Below are positions 33,201 to 41,305 of a stretch of DNA of 64,000 nucleotides, in pieces; positions within the stretch are counted from its first letter, which is position 1, and each line of letters opens with the position of its first letter. The position numbers were made by a program, and so were the translations under genes. This stretch comes from an uncultured Bacteroidales bacterium (lineage in GTDB: Bacteria > Bacteroidota > Bacteroidia > Bacteroidales > UBA932), in contig CALUTY010000006.1 of assembly GCA_944323825.1 (NCBI GenBank), forward strand, positions 1 to 64,000, written 5' to 3'. The notes under the pieces were generated by a model. That model made no database searches. It was not told the DNA's origin and was given only the letters and a program-made list of their open reading frames with translations.

Positions 33201-33593
33201 ATAATATGGCTTGGCGGTCTCCGCCTTGTGCGAGAACCAGCTGGCCCTGCTGTCCTGGTCAAATGCCGGTTCTCCCGTGGCAGGCATGATGGCAAACTGC
33301 CCGTAGTCATTCATCCAGGGGCTCGGCTGGTGTGTCTGCCTGAATCCCCGTATCTTGTCCGCATTGTAGGTGTAGATCCACCCGTCCCCCATAGTCCCTG
33401 TCTGCGGCGTCCAGAAATTCATCCCCCAGGGCAATGCTGTAGCCGGGTAGGTGTTGCCTGTGGACAGCTCGAACTTTGAGTCCGAGCCGCAGAGCGGATT
33501 GACAAGGTCGACCGGATCATCTGCCCCGTAGGCCTGGATTGCGAACATCGCTGCAGTGCAGGCAGAAAGCGTATGCTTCAGAATTGTATTCAT
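30285..33593 (-). CDS. GH92-GH130 fusion; GH92 acid replaced by Gln
   Basis: The protein has 1102 residues from ATG 33593, with a signal peptide (ends AIQAYGA). Residues about 24-750 form a GH92 module. Where the two other GH92 proteins here have HGNEPSHH, this one has HGNQPIQH with Gln at 605, so the usual general-acid Glu is missing; the later motif reads GDEDNGQTSAWY. Residues about 770-1102 form a five-bladed GH130 module with GGCEDPRIAVTEDG near 869, the family hallmark, acting on beta-mannosides by hydrolysis or phosphorolysis. A GH92 subgroup with Gln acts on mannose-1-phosphodiesters, as I recall from Cellulosimicrobium work. The fusion could therefore remove beta-mannose and phosphate-linked alpha-mannose from fungal phosphomannan. 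The promoter lies at about 33681. Confidence 0.88.
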   Translation of the reverse strand: MNTILKHTLSACTAAMFAIQAYGADDPVDLVNPLCGSDSKFELSTGNTYPATALPWGMNFWTPQTGTMGDGWIYTYNADKIRGFRQTHQPSPWMNDYGQFAIMPATGEPAFDQDSRASWFSHKAETAKPYYYKVYLADHDVTAEITPTERAAFFRFTYPEEESSYVVIDAFDNGSYIKVIPSENKVVGYSTRNSGGVPDNFRNWFVIEFDKPFEFFHAVKDGEILRGKDEAECGHAGAIVGFSTARGETIHAKVASSFISLGQAETNLREIGERTFDEVAADGRKIWNRELGKIEVEDDDVDNLRTFYSCLYRCLLFPRAFHEIDRDGNTVHYSPYNGKVCPGYMFTDTGFWDTFRSLFPLLNLMYPSMGEKMQEGLVNAWKESGFLPEWASPGHRDCMVGNNSASVVADAYIKGLEGYDIEALWEAVKHGTASQLKGTASGRVGYEEYNRLGYVPNNVGIGQNAARTLEYAYDDWAIYTLGKKLGKPESEIAVFGQRALNYRKIYDPARKLMAGRDDKGHFSPDFDPVDWSGDFCEGNSWHWSFCVFHDPKGLMDLMGGKDEFNRMMDSVFVIPGRLGMESRGMIHEMREMQVMDMGQYAHGNQPIQHMVYLYNWSGQPWKAQYRTREIMEKLYSPTPDCYCGDEDNGQTSAWYVFSALGFYPVCPGTDQYIIGSPLFRSARLHLENGKTVTISAEDNGKGRCYIQKMKVNGKEWNRNYLTHSSLLEGPDITFSMSDRPEYGRGTSEEAAPYSFSESGLPDWTIGEFVRPEGANPVISPDEKSKFLCPMTGKPVAWESNDTFNPAAAVHDGKIVLLYRAEDKSGEGIGRRTSRLGYAESRDGIKFKRESVPVFYPDKDAQKEYEWPGGCEDPRIAVTEDGLYVMFYTQWNRRTPRLAVATSRDLRNWTKHGPAFARAFGGKFLDMGCKSASILTEIAGDRQVIKKVDGQYFMYWGEENVHAATSGDLVNWTPVTNADGSLRILFSPRDGYFDSQLTECGPPAIYTPDGIVLLYNGKNSATKGDSRYTPNVYAAGQALFSADDPLHFITRLDEPFFVPTEPFEKSGQYKDGTVFIEGMAWFKGKWFLYYGCADSKVGVAISK

Positions 33594-33680
33594 CTGTTCT
33601 CTGATGGTTTTAATGAAAATGACTGTCCCCATTGGAAATGGCAGGGACAATATTGCCTGTCTGAAAAGTTGAACCCCATA

Positions 33681-33688
33681 CAAAAATA
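33681..33688 (-). promoter_or_regulatory. Putative -7 box before the GH92-GH130 operon
   Basis: On the minus strand the box TATTTTTG fits TAnnTTTG. It would produce a leader of about 80 nt before the start at 33593. It is divergent from the promoter of the hybrid regulator about 130 bp away. Confidence 0.5.
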
Positions 33689-33815
33689 TAATGAAAACGG
33701 CTGTCTTTTCACCGGTCTTTCCGGCCTTTTTCCGCTTGGCACCGTATTTAACTACACTGGCACTGAAATTAACATTATTTCCCGTCATGGAAAAATGCAG
33801 AAAACAAATTTAGGG

Positions 33816-33823
33816 TAATTTTG
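33816..33823 (+). promoter_or_regulatory. Putative -7 box before the hybrid two-component regulator
   Basis: TAATTTTG fits TAnnTTTG and predicts transcription from near 33831, so translation should begin at ATG 33854 rather than at any codon upstream. Confidence 0.55.
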
Positions 33824-33853
33824 TATGACAGAAAGACCATATTGAGACGCACC

Positions 33854-36800
33854 ATGACCAGACTTTATGCACTGACATTGTTCCTTACGCTTAACTTCTT
33901 GCCAATCACGGTATATTCCTATAATCTGAAACAGATTTCCGACAAGGAATACATGTCCAACAGTTCCATCACTTCGCTTTGCCAGGACTCGCTAGGGCTC
34001 ATGTGGATCGGCACATGTGACGGGCTGAATGTGTATGACGGCAGGCAGGTGGGGGAATTCAGGTCGCGGGACACCATTGATTACCTCTCGGGGAATCTCA
34101 TTGACAATATGGTCTGTACCGGTGACGCCTGCTGGATACAGACATACTACGGTCTGAACAGGCTGGACCTGAATACGAGTTCCATCACGCATTTCAACGA
34201 ATTCCAGAAACTCTTCTTCATGGCCGGGGACAGGAACGGCAACCTGTATGTCCTGAAGGACAGCAACTGCATATACTATTGCCATAGGAACTGCAATTAT
34301 TTCAGGAAAATCAACCTTACCGGGCTGCCTGTGTCCGATGTCCTCTGTTTTTTTGTGGACAGCCGCAATCTGATGTGGGTGGTGATGAAAGGATATAGCA
34401 GGTGTTTCAGGATAATGCCGGGAGCATCTGAGGATGAAGTGTCGCTCGTGCCCGAATCCGGGGGCTTTGAGCATCAGGTGCCTCTGGTGTACTGCTTCAG
34501 CGACGGGACCGACATCTGCTATGTGGACAATGAGCACGACCTGTATTCCTATAATATAGAGTCTGGTATTACTGCCTTCATAACAGGGCTCGGCGACCAG
34601 ATTGAGTCCCGTGGCAGGATATCTTCAATAGTCAGGCATCATGACAGCTTTTTCGTCGGCTTCATCATGGACGGGCTTCTGAAGATAGAGAAGGACGGAA
34701 GCGGCTACAAAACTCTGGAGATGCCGGTCAACAGCGGCATCTTCTGCATCAGGAAGGACAGTTTCCAGGATATAGTCTGGATAGGCACTGACGGGCAGGG
34801 CGTAGTGATATATTCCGATCCCATGTATTCTATCCGGTCCGTGGTGCTGAACAGATATGAGGATGACATCCAGAGGCCGGTCCGCGCTCTGCATATTGAT
34901 GAAGACAGGACGCTGTGGGTGGGTACCAAGGGCAACGGCATACTGAAGATATATGACTATGACATAGCTGCAAGTCCGGCGGAATGCCGCAAGGAGACGC
35001 TGAATGTCTCAAATTCCGGGCTTGGAAGCAATGCCGTCTATTGCTTTGAAAGAAGCATGCGTCCGCTGCTGTGGATCGGCGACGAGGAAGGGCTGAGCTT
35101 TTTCTCATATCCGGACGGAAAGGTGCATAAGGTCCCGGTAAAGGCTGACGGGCTTGACTTCAAGTATATACATGACATTTATGAGACACGGGACGGTACC
35201 GGGATATGGCTTGCCAGCGTAGGAATGGGCGTGGTGCGGGCAAGAATCGGGGGCACTGCCTCCCGTCCTGTCCTTGAGGATGTGAAGCTTTATTCAATCA
35301 ATGACGGAGACCTTAATTCCAATTATTTTTTCAGCATCTATGCTGAGAATGACAGCACGATAGTGTTTTCCAACAAGGGATACGGGGCTTTCCGCTGGAA
35401 TCCCACAACGGACGGGATAGAGCCTCTGACATCAGCCAAATATGACAACATGACCCTGAACAACATTATGGATATAGATCGGGACAGCAGCGGAAACTGG
35501 CTGATAGGCACAAGCTATGGACTGATAAAATATGCTTCGGAAACTTCGTGGAGCCTCTTCAACACGAGGAACGGTTTCCCCAACGGTACTGTCCACGCCA
35601 TCCTGAAAAGCGGCCCGGATGATTTCTGGCTCAGCACCAATCTCGGTCTTGTGAATTTCAATTCGGCACATGACGTGTTCCGGACCTACGGGTTCAATGA
35701 CGGGCTTGATGTGGTGGAATTCAGTGACGGGGCAGAGTTCTATGACGAGGCATCGGGGACATTGTATTTCGGGGGCATCAACGGTTTCACCGCCGTGATG
35801 GCTGACGGGAGTCCTGAAACCCCATATATGCCTCCTGTCCATTTCGACAGGCTGACAATCTTCGGCCGGCAGCACAATATAGGCGAATACCTTGTCCGCA
35901 GGGGAGGGAATGAGGTGCTTGATCTTGACTACGGGCAGAATTATTTCACCGTTTCCTTTGCTGCGGTGGATCATGTCAACGGGAACAACATAACATACCG
36001 GTATAAATTGAAGGGACGCGGCGATCAGTGGATAGACAATGGGCATGATGGGGCCGTGTCATTCACCAACATGTCGCCCGGAGAATATACATTGCAGGTA
36101 AAGTATTATAACAGCGCCTTTGACAGGGAAAGTGACATATATTCCATTGTGATACATGTGGCAGACCCGTGGTACGGCACCTGGTGGGCCTATGTCATCT
36201 ATTCCGTCCTCGCCCTCCTTGCCGCAGCGGGCGCCGTACATTCCGTCATCCAGAAGAACCGCAGGAAAAGACGCGAAATGCTTGCCGAACTGGAAGCCCG
36301 GCACAAGGAGAACGTATTCGAGTCCAAGCTCCGTTTCTTCACTGATGTGGCAAATGAATTCAGCACTCCGCTTACCCTCATATACGGGCCTTGCGGCCAG
36401 ATATTGTCTGAAAAGGGGATCAGCCGCCCTGTCTCAGGCTATGCCAGGATGATACAGACCAATGCCAGGAGGCTTGACAGCCTTATCCACGAACTGATAG
36501 AATTCCGCCATATCGAAACCGGCAACAGAGAGGCAAGGATCGAGGCCGTGGACATGTCATCCACATTGAATGACATAGCCTCGACATTTGAAGAAATGGC
36601 CAAGAGCCGGGGCATATCCTTCGGACGTGCTGTCCCGTCCGGGCTGGAGTGGAATACCGACAAGGGATTCATCTGTACCACTGTGACCAATCTCATATCA
36701 TATGCATTCCGGCACACGCCTTCAGGGGAATCCATATTCATGGATGTCAGGCAGGATGCAGGGGCAATGCTGTACATAGGCATCACCAGTACCGGGACGG

Positions 36801-37915
36801 ACATACAGGATGAGGATCTCCACCATGTGTTCAACAGGTATGCGGCGCTTGACAATATCGGGAACGGGGAGGGCACCGATTTTCCCCGTTCCGGGCTCGG
36901 GCTTGCCATTGCACATAATATGGTAAGGCTTCTCGGAGGTACTCTGGATGCCCGGAAATCTGATGCGGGGGGGGCAATATTGGATCTGTCCCTGCCGGCG
37001 GCTGAACTTCCTGCAGAGTCCGGCAGATCCGGATGGACAGATACGGGGTATGTCCCTATGCTGGAGTCTGGTCCGATTTCCCTGCCGGAATATGAATTCG
37101 ACAAGATGCGCCCGACACTTCTCGTCATTGACGATGAAGCGGAGATGCTGTGGTTCATCGGAGACATTTTCCATGACGACTATAATGTGATAACGCTGCA
37201 GGATGCCTCAAAGTTGGGGCAGGTGATGAATGATGTCTATCCGAATGTTATAATCTGTGACATGACGATGCCTCATGTCAGCGGCATAGAAATTACCCGG
37301 CAGATAAAGTCTGCCAAGGAAACGGCCCATATACCGGTTATCATCATTTCCGGAAAATACGAGATGGAGAACCAGATGGAAGCCCTTTCCGCCGGAGCAC
37401 AGCTGTATGTCACCAAGCCTTTCAGCGCGGAGTTCCTCAAGGTTTCCGTAGCCCAGATGATGGAGCGTAAGAAAGTCCTGAAGGATTATTTCAGCTCTCC
37501 GATAAGCTCGTTCGAGAAATCCGACGGAAAGCTTACGCACAAGGAATCAAGGAAATTCCTCCAGAAGGTCCTGAAGGTCATCAATGACAACATCACCAGC
37601 AGGGAGCTTTCACCGCGGTTCATCGCTTCCCATCTTGCCATAAGCACCAGGAGTTTCTACAGGAGAATGGAGGAAGCCGGCGGTGAAAGTCCGACCGACC
37701 TGATCAGACAGTGCAGGCTTCATGTGGCCAAGGACATGCTGCTGAGCACCCAAAAGACCATAGATGAGATTGTCTTTGCTTCCGGGTTTGCCAACAAGGT
37801 GACATTCTTCAAGCTGTTCCGGGAAAAGTACGGATGCACGCCAAAGGAATTCCGCACGAAACATCTTGAAGTTGTGAATCCGCGACAGGAAGCCGGAAGT
37901 AAACATCCGGGATAA
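33854..37915 (+). CDS. Hybrid two-component system regulator with degenerate kinase domain
   Basis: A 1353-residue HTCS protein. In order: signal peptide; two seven-bladed propellers of Reg_prop repeats (SLGLMWIGTCDGLNVYD type, residues about 40-650); Y_Y_Y domain (about 690-770); a membrane span (YVIYSVLALLAAAGAVHSVI, about 780-800); histidine kinase region; response-regulator receiver (about 1088-1205, with IDDE, phospho-acceptor Asp 1136 in ICDMTMP and Lys in TKPF); AraC DNA-binding domain (about 1245-1345). The dimerisation box reads TDVANEFSTPLTLIYGP where homologues have His-Glu-Phe, so the phosphorylated His is Asn 834 (codon AAT, 36353-36355). The ATP-lid N-box has Tyr (LISYAF) and the G1 box is STGTDI. 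It likely senses a mannan oligosaccharide and controls the flanking loci, but by a non-standard route. Confidence 0.92.
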   Translation: MTRLYALTLFLTLNFLPITVYSYNLKQISDKEYMSNSSITSLCQDSLGLMWIGTCDGLNVYDGRQVGEFRSRDTIDYLSGNLIDNMVCTGDACWIQTYYGLNRLDLNTSSITHFNEFQKLFFMAGDRNGNLYVLKDSNCIYYCHRNCNYFRKINLTGLPVSDVLCFFVDSRNLMWVVMKGYSRCFRIMPGASEDEVSLVPESGGFEHQVPLVYCFSDGTDICYVDNEHDLYSYNIESGITAFITGLGDQIESRGRISSIVRHHDSFFVGFIMDGLLKIEKDGSGYKTLEMPVNSGIFCIRKDSFQDIVWIGTDGQGVVIYSDPMYSIRSVVLNRYEDDIQRPVRALHIDEDRTLWVGTKGNGILKIYDYDIAASPAECRKETLNVSNSGLGSNAVYCFERSMRPLLWIGDEEGLSFFSYPDGKVHKVPVKADGLDFKYIHDIYETRDGTGIWLASVGMGVVRARIGGTASRPVLEDVKLYSINDGDLNSNYFFSIYAENDSTIVFSNKGYGAFRWNPTTDGIEPLTSAKYDNMTLNNIMDIDRDSSGNWLIGTSYGLIKYASETSWSLFNTRNGFPNGTVHAILKSGPDDFWLSTNLGLVNFNSAHDVFRTYGFNDGLDVVEFSDGAEFYDEASGTLYFGGINGFTAVMADGSPETPYMPPVHFDRLTIFGRQHNIGEYLVRRGGNEVLDLDYGQNYFTVSFAAVDHVNGNNITYRYKLKGRGDQWIDNGHDGAVSFTNMSPGEYTLQVKYYNSAFDRESDIYSIVIHVADPWYGTWWAYVIYSVLALLAAAGAVHSVIQKNRRKRREMLAELEARHKENVFESKLRFFTDVANEFSTPLTLIYGPCGQILSEKGISRPVSGYARMIQTNARRLDSLIHELIEFRHIETGNREARIEAVDMSSTLNDIASTFEEMAKSRGISFGRAVPSGLEWNTDKGFICTTVTNLISYAFRHTPSGESIFMDVRQDAGAMLYIGITSTGTDIQDEDLHHVFNRYAALDNIGNGEGTDFPRSGLGLAIAHNMVRLLGGTLDARKSDAGGAILDLSLPAAELPAESGRSGWTDTGYVPMLESGPISLPEYEFDKMRPTLLVIDDEAEMLWFIGDIFHDDYNVITLQDASKLGQVMNDVYPNVIICDMTMPHVSGIEITRQIKSAKETAHIPVIIISGKYEMENQMEALSAGAQLYVTKPFSAEFLKVSVAQMMERKKVLKDYFSSPISSFEKSDGKLTHKESRKFLQKVLKVINDNITSRELSPRFIASHLAISTRSFYRRMEEAGGESPTDLIRQCRLHVAKDMLLSTQKTIDEIVFASGFANKVTFFKLFREKYGCTPKEFRTKHLEVVNPRQEAGSKHPG

Positions 37916-37984
37916 TATGGTAAAGTCCTGTGCCAATCTCCTCCGGGCAGCCGGATGTGATGCATAACATATTTTCAGGCTGTA

Positions 37985-37992
37985 TACCTTTG
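37985..37992 (+). promoter_or_regulatory. Putative -7 box before the mannan PUL
   Basis: TACCTTTG fits TAnnTTTG; transcription would start near 37999, with a leader of about 60 nt before ATG 38059. Promoter of the co-directional genes 38059-49524. Confidence 0.5.
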
Positions 37993-38058
37993 ACATGTCA
38001 GAAATCTGAACCCCAACAAATGAAACTTGTAACCGATAACACTAAATTATCCGAACCG

Positions 38059-40020
38059 ATGAAAAGAAAATCCATCTTTCTGTTTCTCCCGGTCATGGTT
38101 CTTGCCTTCATGTCTCTCTATTCATGTACGGATGTACTGGAGAATAAGGCGACAGATGAGGCAGCGGATCTTGTCGTGGACAATGACGCCGTAACCCTGG
38201 TCCAGGGGGATGAAATCACCGTCAACATAACATCAGGCAACGGTGACTACTTCACAAGATCTTTTGATGAAAGCGTGGTGACTGCATCCGTAAGCGGGAC
38301 AGAGGTCACCATAAAGGCTGTGGAAAACAGTTCTCTTGGAGAGGACGATGTGCTCGGGACAACTGTCATCGTGGTTGACGGCCGGAAGAAGGTCGTCAGA
38401 ATCAATGTGCAGGTCGCTAGACTCTGGGATCTGACCACGGATGTCGCGGAGTCCGGACTGGACCTGTTCATTGGAGAGACACGCACTGTGAAGATACTGA
38501 CGGGCAACGGCGATTATAAGATCTCCGCTGCCGAAGGCTATGAGAATCATATAGGCGTGTCGGAAATCACAGGACAGACATTCACGGTCACGGGCCTGCT
38601 CGAAACGGCTGAAGACATTATGCTGACCCTCACGGACAAGAAGGGAAAATCAGTGACATTCCCTGTCAAGGTTAGCATTGTGGATCTTACCCTTGATTCC
38701 AATGAGGCCGTGTTTGCCGAGCCGGATGCATCTGCACAGTACATAACGATTGAGCAGGGCAACGGCGGCTATTCATTTGCCTACCGAACCGGTGACGGTG
38801 AACCGGCGACCGCATCTGCGGTAGTTGAAGCCGTTGAAAGCGGCAATCTCATCACCCTGACGCCGAAGTCGGCTGGAGAAGTGACAGTGATAGTGACCGA
38901 CCAGAAAGGCTCTTCGGAAGAGATTGCGGTAACCGTGAATCCTTATGAACTGAAGCTGGCGGACAATGCCTCGTCCATTACCGTAGAGGGCTTTGCCAAT
39001 GCGGCTTCCGTGGCCATTGCCAGGGGCAACGGCGGATATGAGCTTGCGGACCTTACGGAAGAGAATCTGAAATGCATCAAGTCCGCAGAAATTGACGAAA
39101 ACAACAATATTGTCGTTGAGGCAAAATGGCTCGGCACCACCACTCTGACTTTGAGCGATGACGCCGGGAAGACATTGGAGGTGCCGGTGACGGTTGCCCC
39201 TGTGGCTGCGGAACTCAGTTCTGATTATTGCTTCAGGATGGGGATAAGGGAGTATATCGAGTCGCATCCTGATTTTGACCATCAGGAGAAGCTTACTTTC
39301 GAGATGGTATTCTGGCCGACCTATTCAAGGTCACTCCAGTCTTTCATCGGGCTTGAAGGTGTGTTCCTTTTGAGATGTGAGAGCAACGGGGATACGGATC
39401 TGCGCTTTGAAATCGCCACAAATATCCATAAGGATCGCTACAATCTTTCCGGAGATACTTATAATGATCCCCGTTTCAGGAGCCAGCAGAGGATGGGAAA
39501 TGACCGTCAGGGCAATGCCCAATGGTATCATATAGCCATAGTCTTCGACGGAACCCAGTCCAGCACCAAAGAGGCCTATAAGATGTACATAAACGGAGTC
39601 CGCGAGGAACTAACCCCGGCTTCGGATGAGTATGCGGATGTTGCTCCTGACCAGTATCTCGTGCTGTCTGCCGTAAAGGGAGATGAAGCCTTGATGATAG
39701 GCCGCTCAGGAAACAGCGAATACCGTCTTGGCTATTGTGCAGTCGCTCAGGCCCGTATGTGGACCGTCGCAAGGACAGAGGCAGAGATCAAGGCCGATAT
39801 GTGCACATATTTCTCTCCGGAGGAAGCTGCCGAAAAGGAAGGCCTTGCCGGCTACTGGGTCCCTTCTGAAGGCACTTCGGGTATAGATGCCTTCCCTAAC
39901 TACGGCTACGTCGGCGAAGGACTTGACGGAATTGTCTACAACAACGCCGTGAAGACGATAACAGAGACTCCGTTCACAGGAAAATACAGACTTGTGGACT
40001 GCCCGTATTTGGTCCGATGA
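38059..40020 (+). CDS. Surface lipoprotein with Ig-like repeats and C-terminal LamG-like domain
   Basis: A 653-residue lipoprotein (lipobox SLYSC). Four tandem beta-sandwich repeats of about 90 residues each carry a Gly-Asn-Gly-(Asp/Gly)-Tyr signature (SGNGDYFTR, TGNGDYKIS, QGNGGYSFA, RGNGGYELA). They are followed by a concanavalin/LamG-like domain from about residue 390 (QWYHIAIVFDGTQSSTKEAYKMYINGV, LMIGRSGNSEYRLG). This is a rod topped by a lectin-type domain, suited to hold glycan at the surface. The paralogue at 47944 has the same architecture. First gene of the mannan PUL; the next gene starts 25 nt downstream. Confidence 0.78.
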   Translation: MKRKSIFLFLPVMVLAFMSLYSCTDVLENKATDEAADLVVDNDAVTLVQGDEITVNITSGNGDYFTRSFDESVVTASVSGTEVTIKAVENSSLGEDDVLGTTVIVVDGRKKVVRINVQVARLWDLTTDVAESGLDLFIGETRTVKILTGNGDYKISAAEGYENHIGVSEITGQTFTVTGLLETAEDIMLTLTDKKGKSVTFPVKVSIVDLTLDSNEAVFAEPDASAQYITIEQGNGGYSFAYRTGDGEPATASAVVEAVESGNLITLTPKSAGEVTVIVTDQKGSSEEIAVTVNPYELKLADNASSITVEGFANAASVAIARGNGGYELADLTEENLKCIKSAEIDENNNIVVEAKWLGTTTLTLSDDAGKTLEVPVTVAPVAAELSSDYCFRMGIREYIESHPDFDHQEKLTFEMVFWPTYSRSLQSFIGLEGVFLLRCESNGDTDLRFEIATNIHKDRYNLSGDTYNDPRFRSQQRMGNDRQGNAQWYHIAIVFDGTQSSTKEAYKMYINGVREELTPASDEYADVAPDQYLVLSAVKGDEALMIGRSGNSEYRLGYCAVAQARMWTVARTEAEIKADMCTYFSPEEAAEKEGLAGYWVPSEGTSGIDAFPNYGYVGEGLDGIVYNNAVKTITETPFTGKYRLVDCPYLVR

Positions 40021-40045
40021 AATGAATGTTCAACCAAGAAGTAAT

Positions 40046-41287
40046 ATGACAATCAGCAGACTGACCAGATTCGCCCTGCCGCTCTTCCTCATCTGGGGAT
40101 TTGCGGCCTGCGAAAATGTTGTGAATCCGGGCTTTGATCCGGATGACTATGAGCCGATAGTCGCACCTGACCCTGTGCGTACGCTCGACTCCATGGCAAG
40201 CGGGGAGCGTGTGGTGCTCTCCGAAGGCTCATTGACGGATGTCGTGCTTTCATGGACACCGACGGAACGGCACGGCAACACTGTTTACCGCTACCAGGTG
40301 CTTATTGACACCCCGGAAGGCGACTTCTCTTCCCCGGTCGAAACATTGTTCTCGGACAACAGCGGCCTTGACACTAAACTCACCCTTACTCACTACCAGC
40401 TCAATACGATAGGGAAGCTGGCAGGCTACCGCAGCAATTCGGACGGGACCCTGCGTTGGAAGGTGAGGGCTTATTGCGGGCTTGACGAGGCCATGAGCAG
40501 TGTGGAAGGGTATTTCATCATATTCATGATGGACGGGATAGATGACATTCCGGGAGAGGATGAGCCTGTATATATCACCGGTCTCGGGACCGAGGATGGA
40601 GGGGACAGGAATGCCGCCCAGCAGATGCTCCGCCAGGGTGACGGCATATACCAGTCGTTCACTCAGCTGAAGGCCGGACTGCCGTTCATGTTCGTTTCAA
40701 CTGTGGACGGGAAGGAATGCCGGTATTATGTGAATGAAAACGGGGTGCTGCGGGAGATGAATGACGGGGAGGAACATGAGATGACGGTCGGCGAGTCCGG
40801 AATATACCGCATCACCATGAACATGGGAGACCAGACTGTCACATATGAAACCATAGGAGATGTGTTCCTGTACAATGTGTCGGGAAATTACCGTCAGGAT
40901 TTCAGTTATCTCGGATACGGCAGGTGGGGAGTGAAGGACTATACGGCCCGCAAGCAGCGTGAGAGCTGGGCAGGCACGGGTGAGACCCGCCACAGCTTCA
41001 AGATGATCATTGACGGGACCGAATGCCGCTGGGGCAACAGCGGCAGGGACGAAGGCTCTCCGAATCTCGGTACTGACGGCAGCTATTACAATCTTCATCA
41101 GCTCGCCCCGGGTACGGATTCATGGGACTACAGTTTCCGTTACAATGACGAGCTTCTCCAATGGGGAGAAGAACAGAACGGGGTATGGTATGCAACCGTA
41201 AAGACAGATGTAACCCTTTATTTCAATGCCGAATACGGTGCCTATACCCACCGCTGGACAGTTTCCGGAGCGGAAAGTCAGGAATAA
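40046..41287 (+). CDS. SusE-like outer-membrane lipoprotein
   Basis: A 413-residue lipoprotein (lipobox GFAAC). After the lipid anchor comes an FN3/SusE-like domain (VVLSEGSLTDVVLSWTPTE, then RWKVRAYCGLDEAMSS) and C-terminal repeats resembling SusF/SusE starch-binding-type sandwiches (YRITMNMGDQTVTYETIGDVFLY; FSYLGYGRWGVKDYTAR with exposed aromatics). It probably binds glycan on the cell surface. ATG 40046 is chosen because the signal peptide starts there. Confidence 0.75.
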   Translation: MTISRLTRFALPLFLIWGFAACENVVNPGFDPDDYEPIVAPDPVRTLDSMASGERVVLSEGSLTDVVLSWTPTERHGNTVYRYQVLIDTPEGDFSSPVETLFSDNSGLDTKLTLTHYQLNTIGKLAGYRSNSDGTLRWKVRAYCGLDEAMSSVEGYFIIFMMDGIDDIPGEDEPVYITGLGTEDGGDRNAAQQMLRQGDGIYQSFTQLKAGLPFMFVSTVDGKECRYYVNENGVLREMNDGEEHEMTVGESGIYRITMNMGDQTVTYETIGDVFLYNVSGNYRQDFSYLGYGRWGVKDYTARKQRESWAGTGETRHSFKMIIDGTECRWGNSGRDEGSPNLGTDGSYYNLHQLAPGTDSWDYSFRYNDELLQWGEEQNGVWYATVKTDVTLYFNAEYGAYTHRWTVSGAESQE

Positions 41288-41305
41288 TCAAACAGATGGA
41301 CAAAA

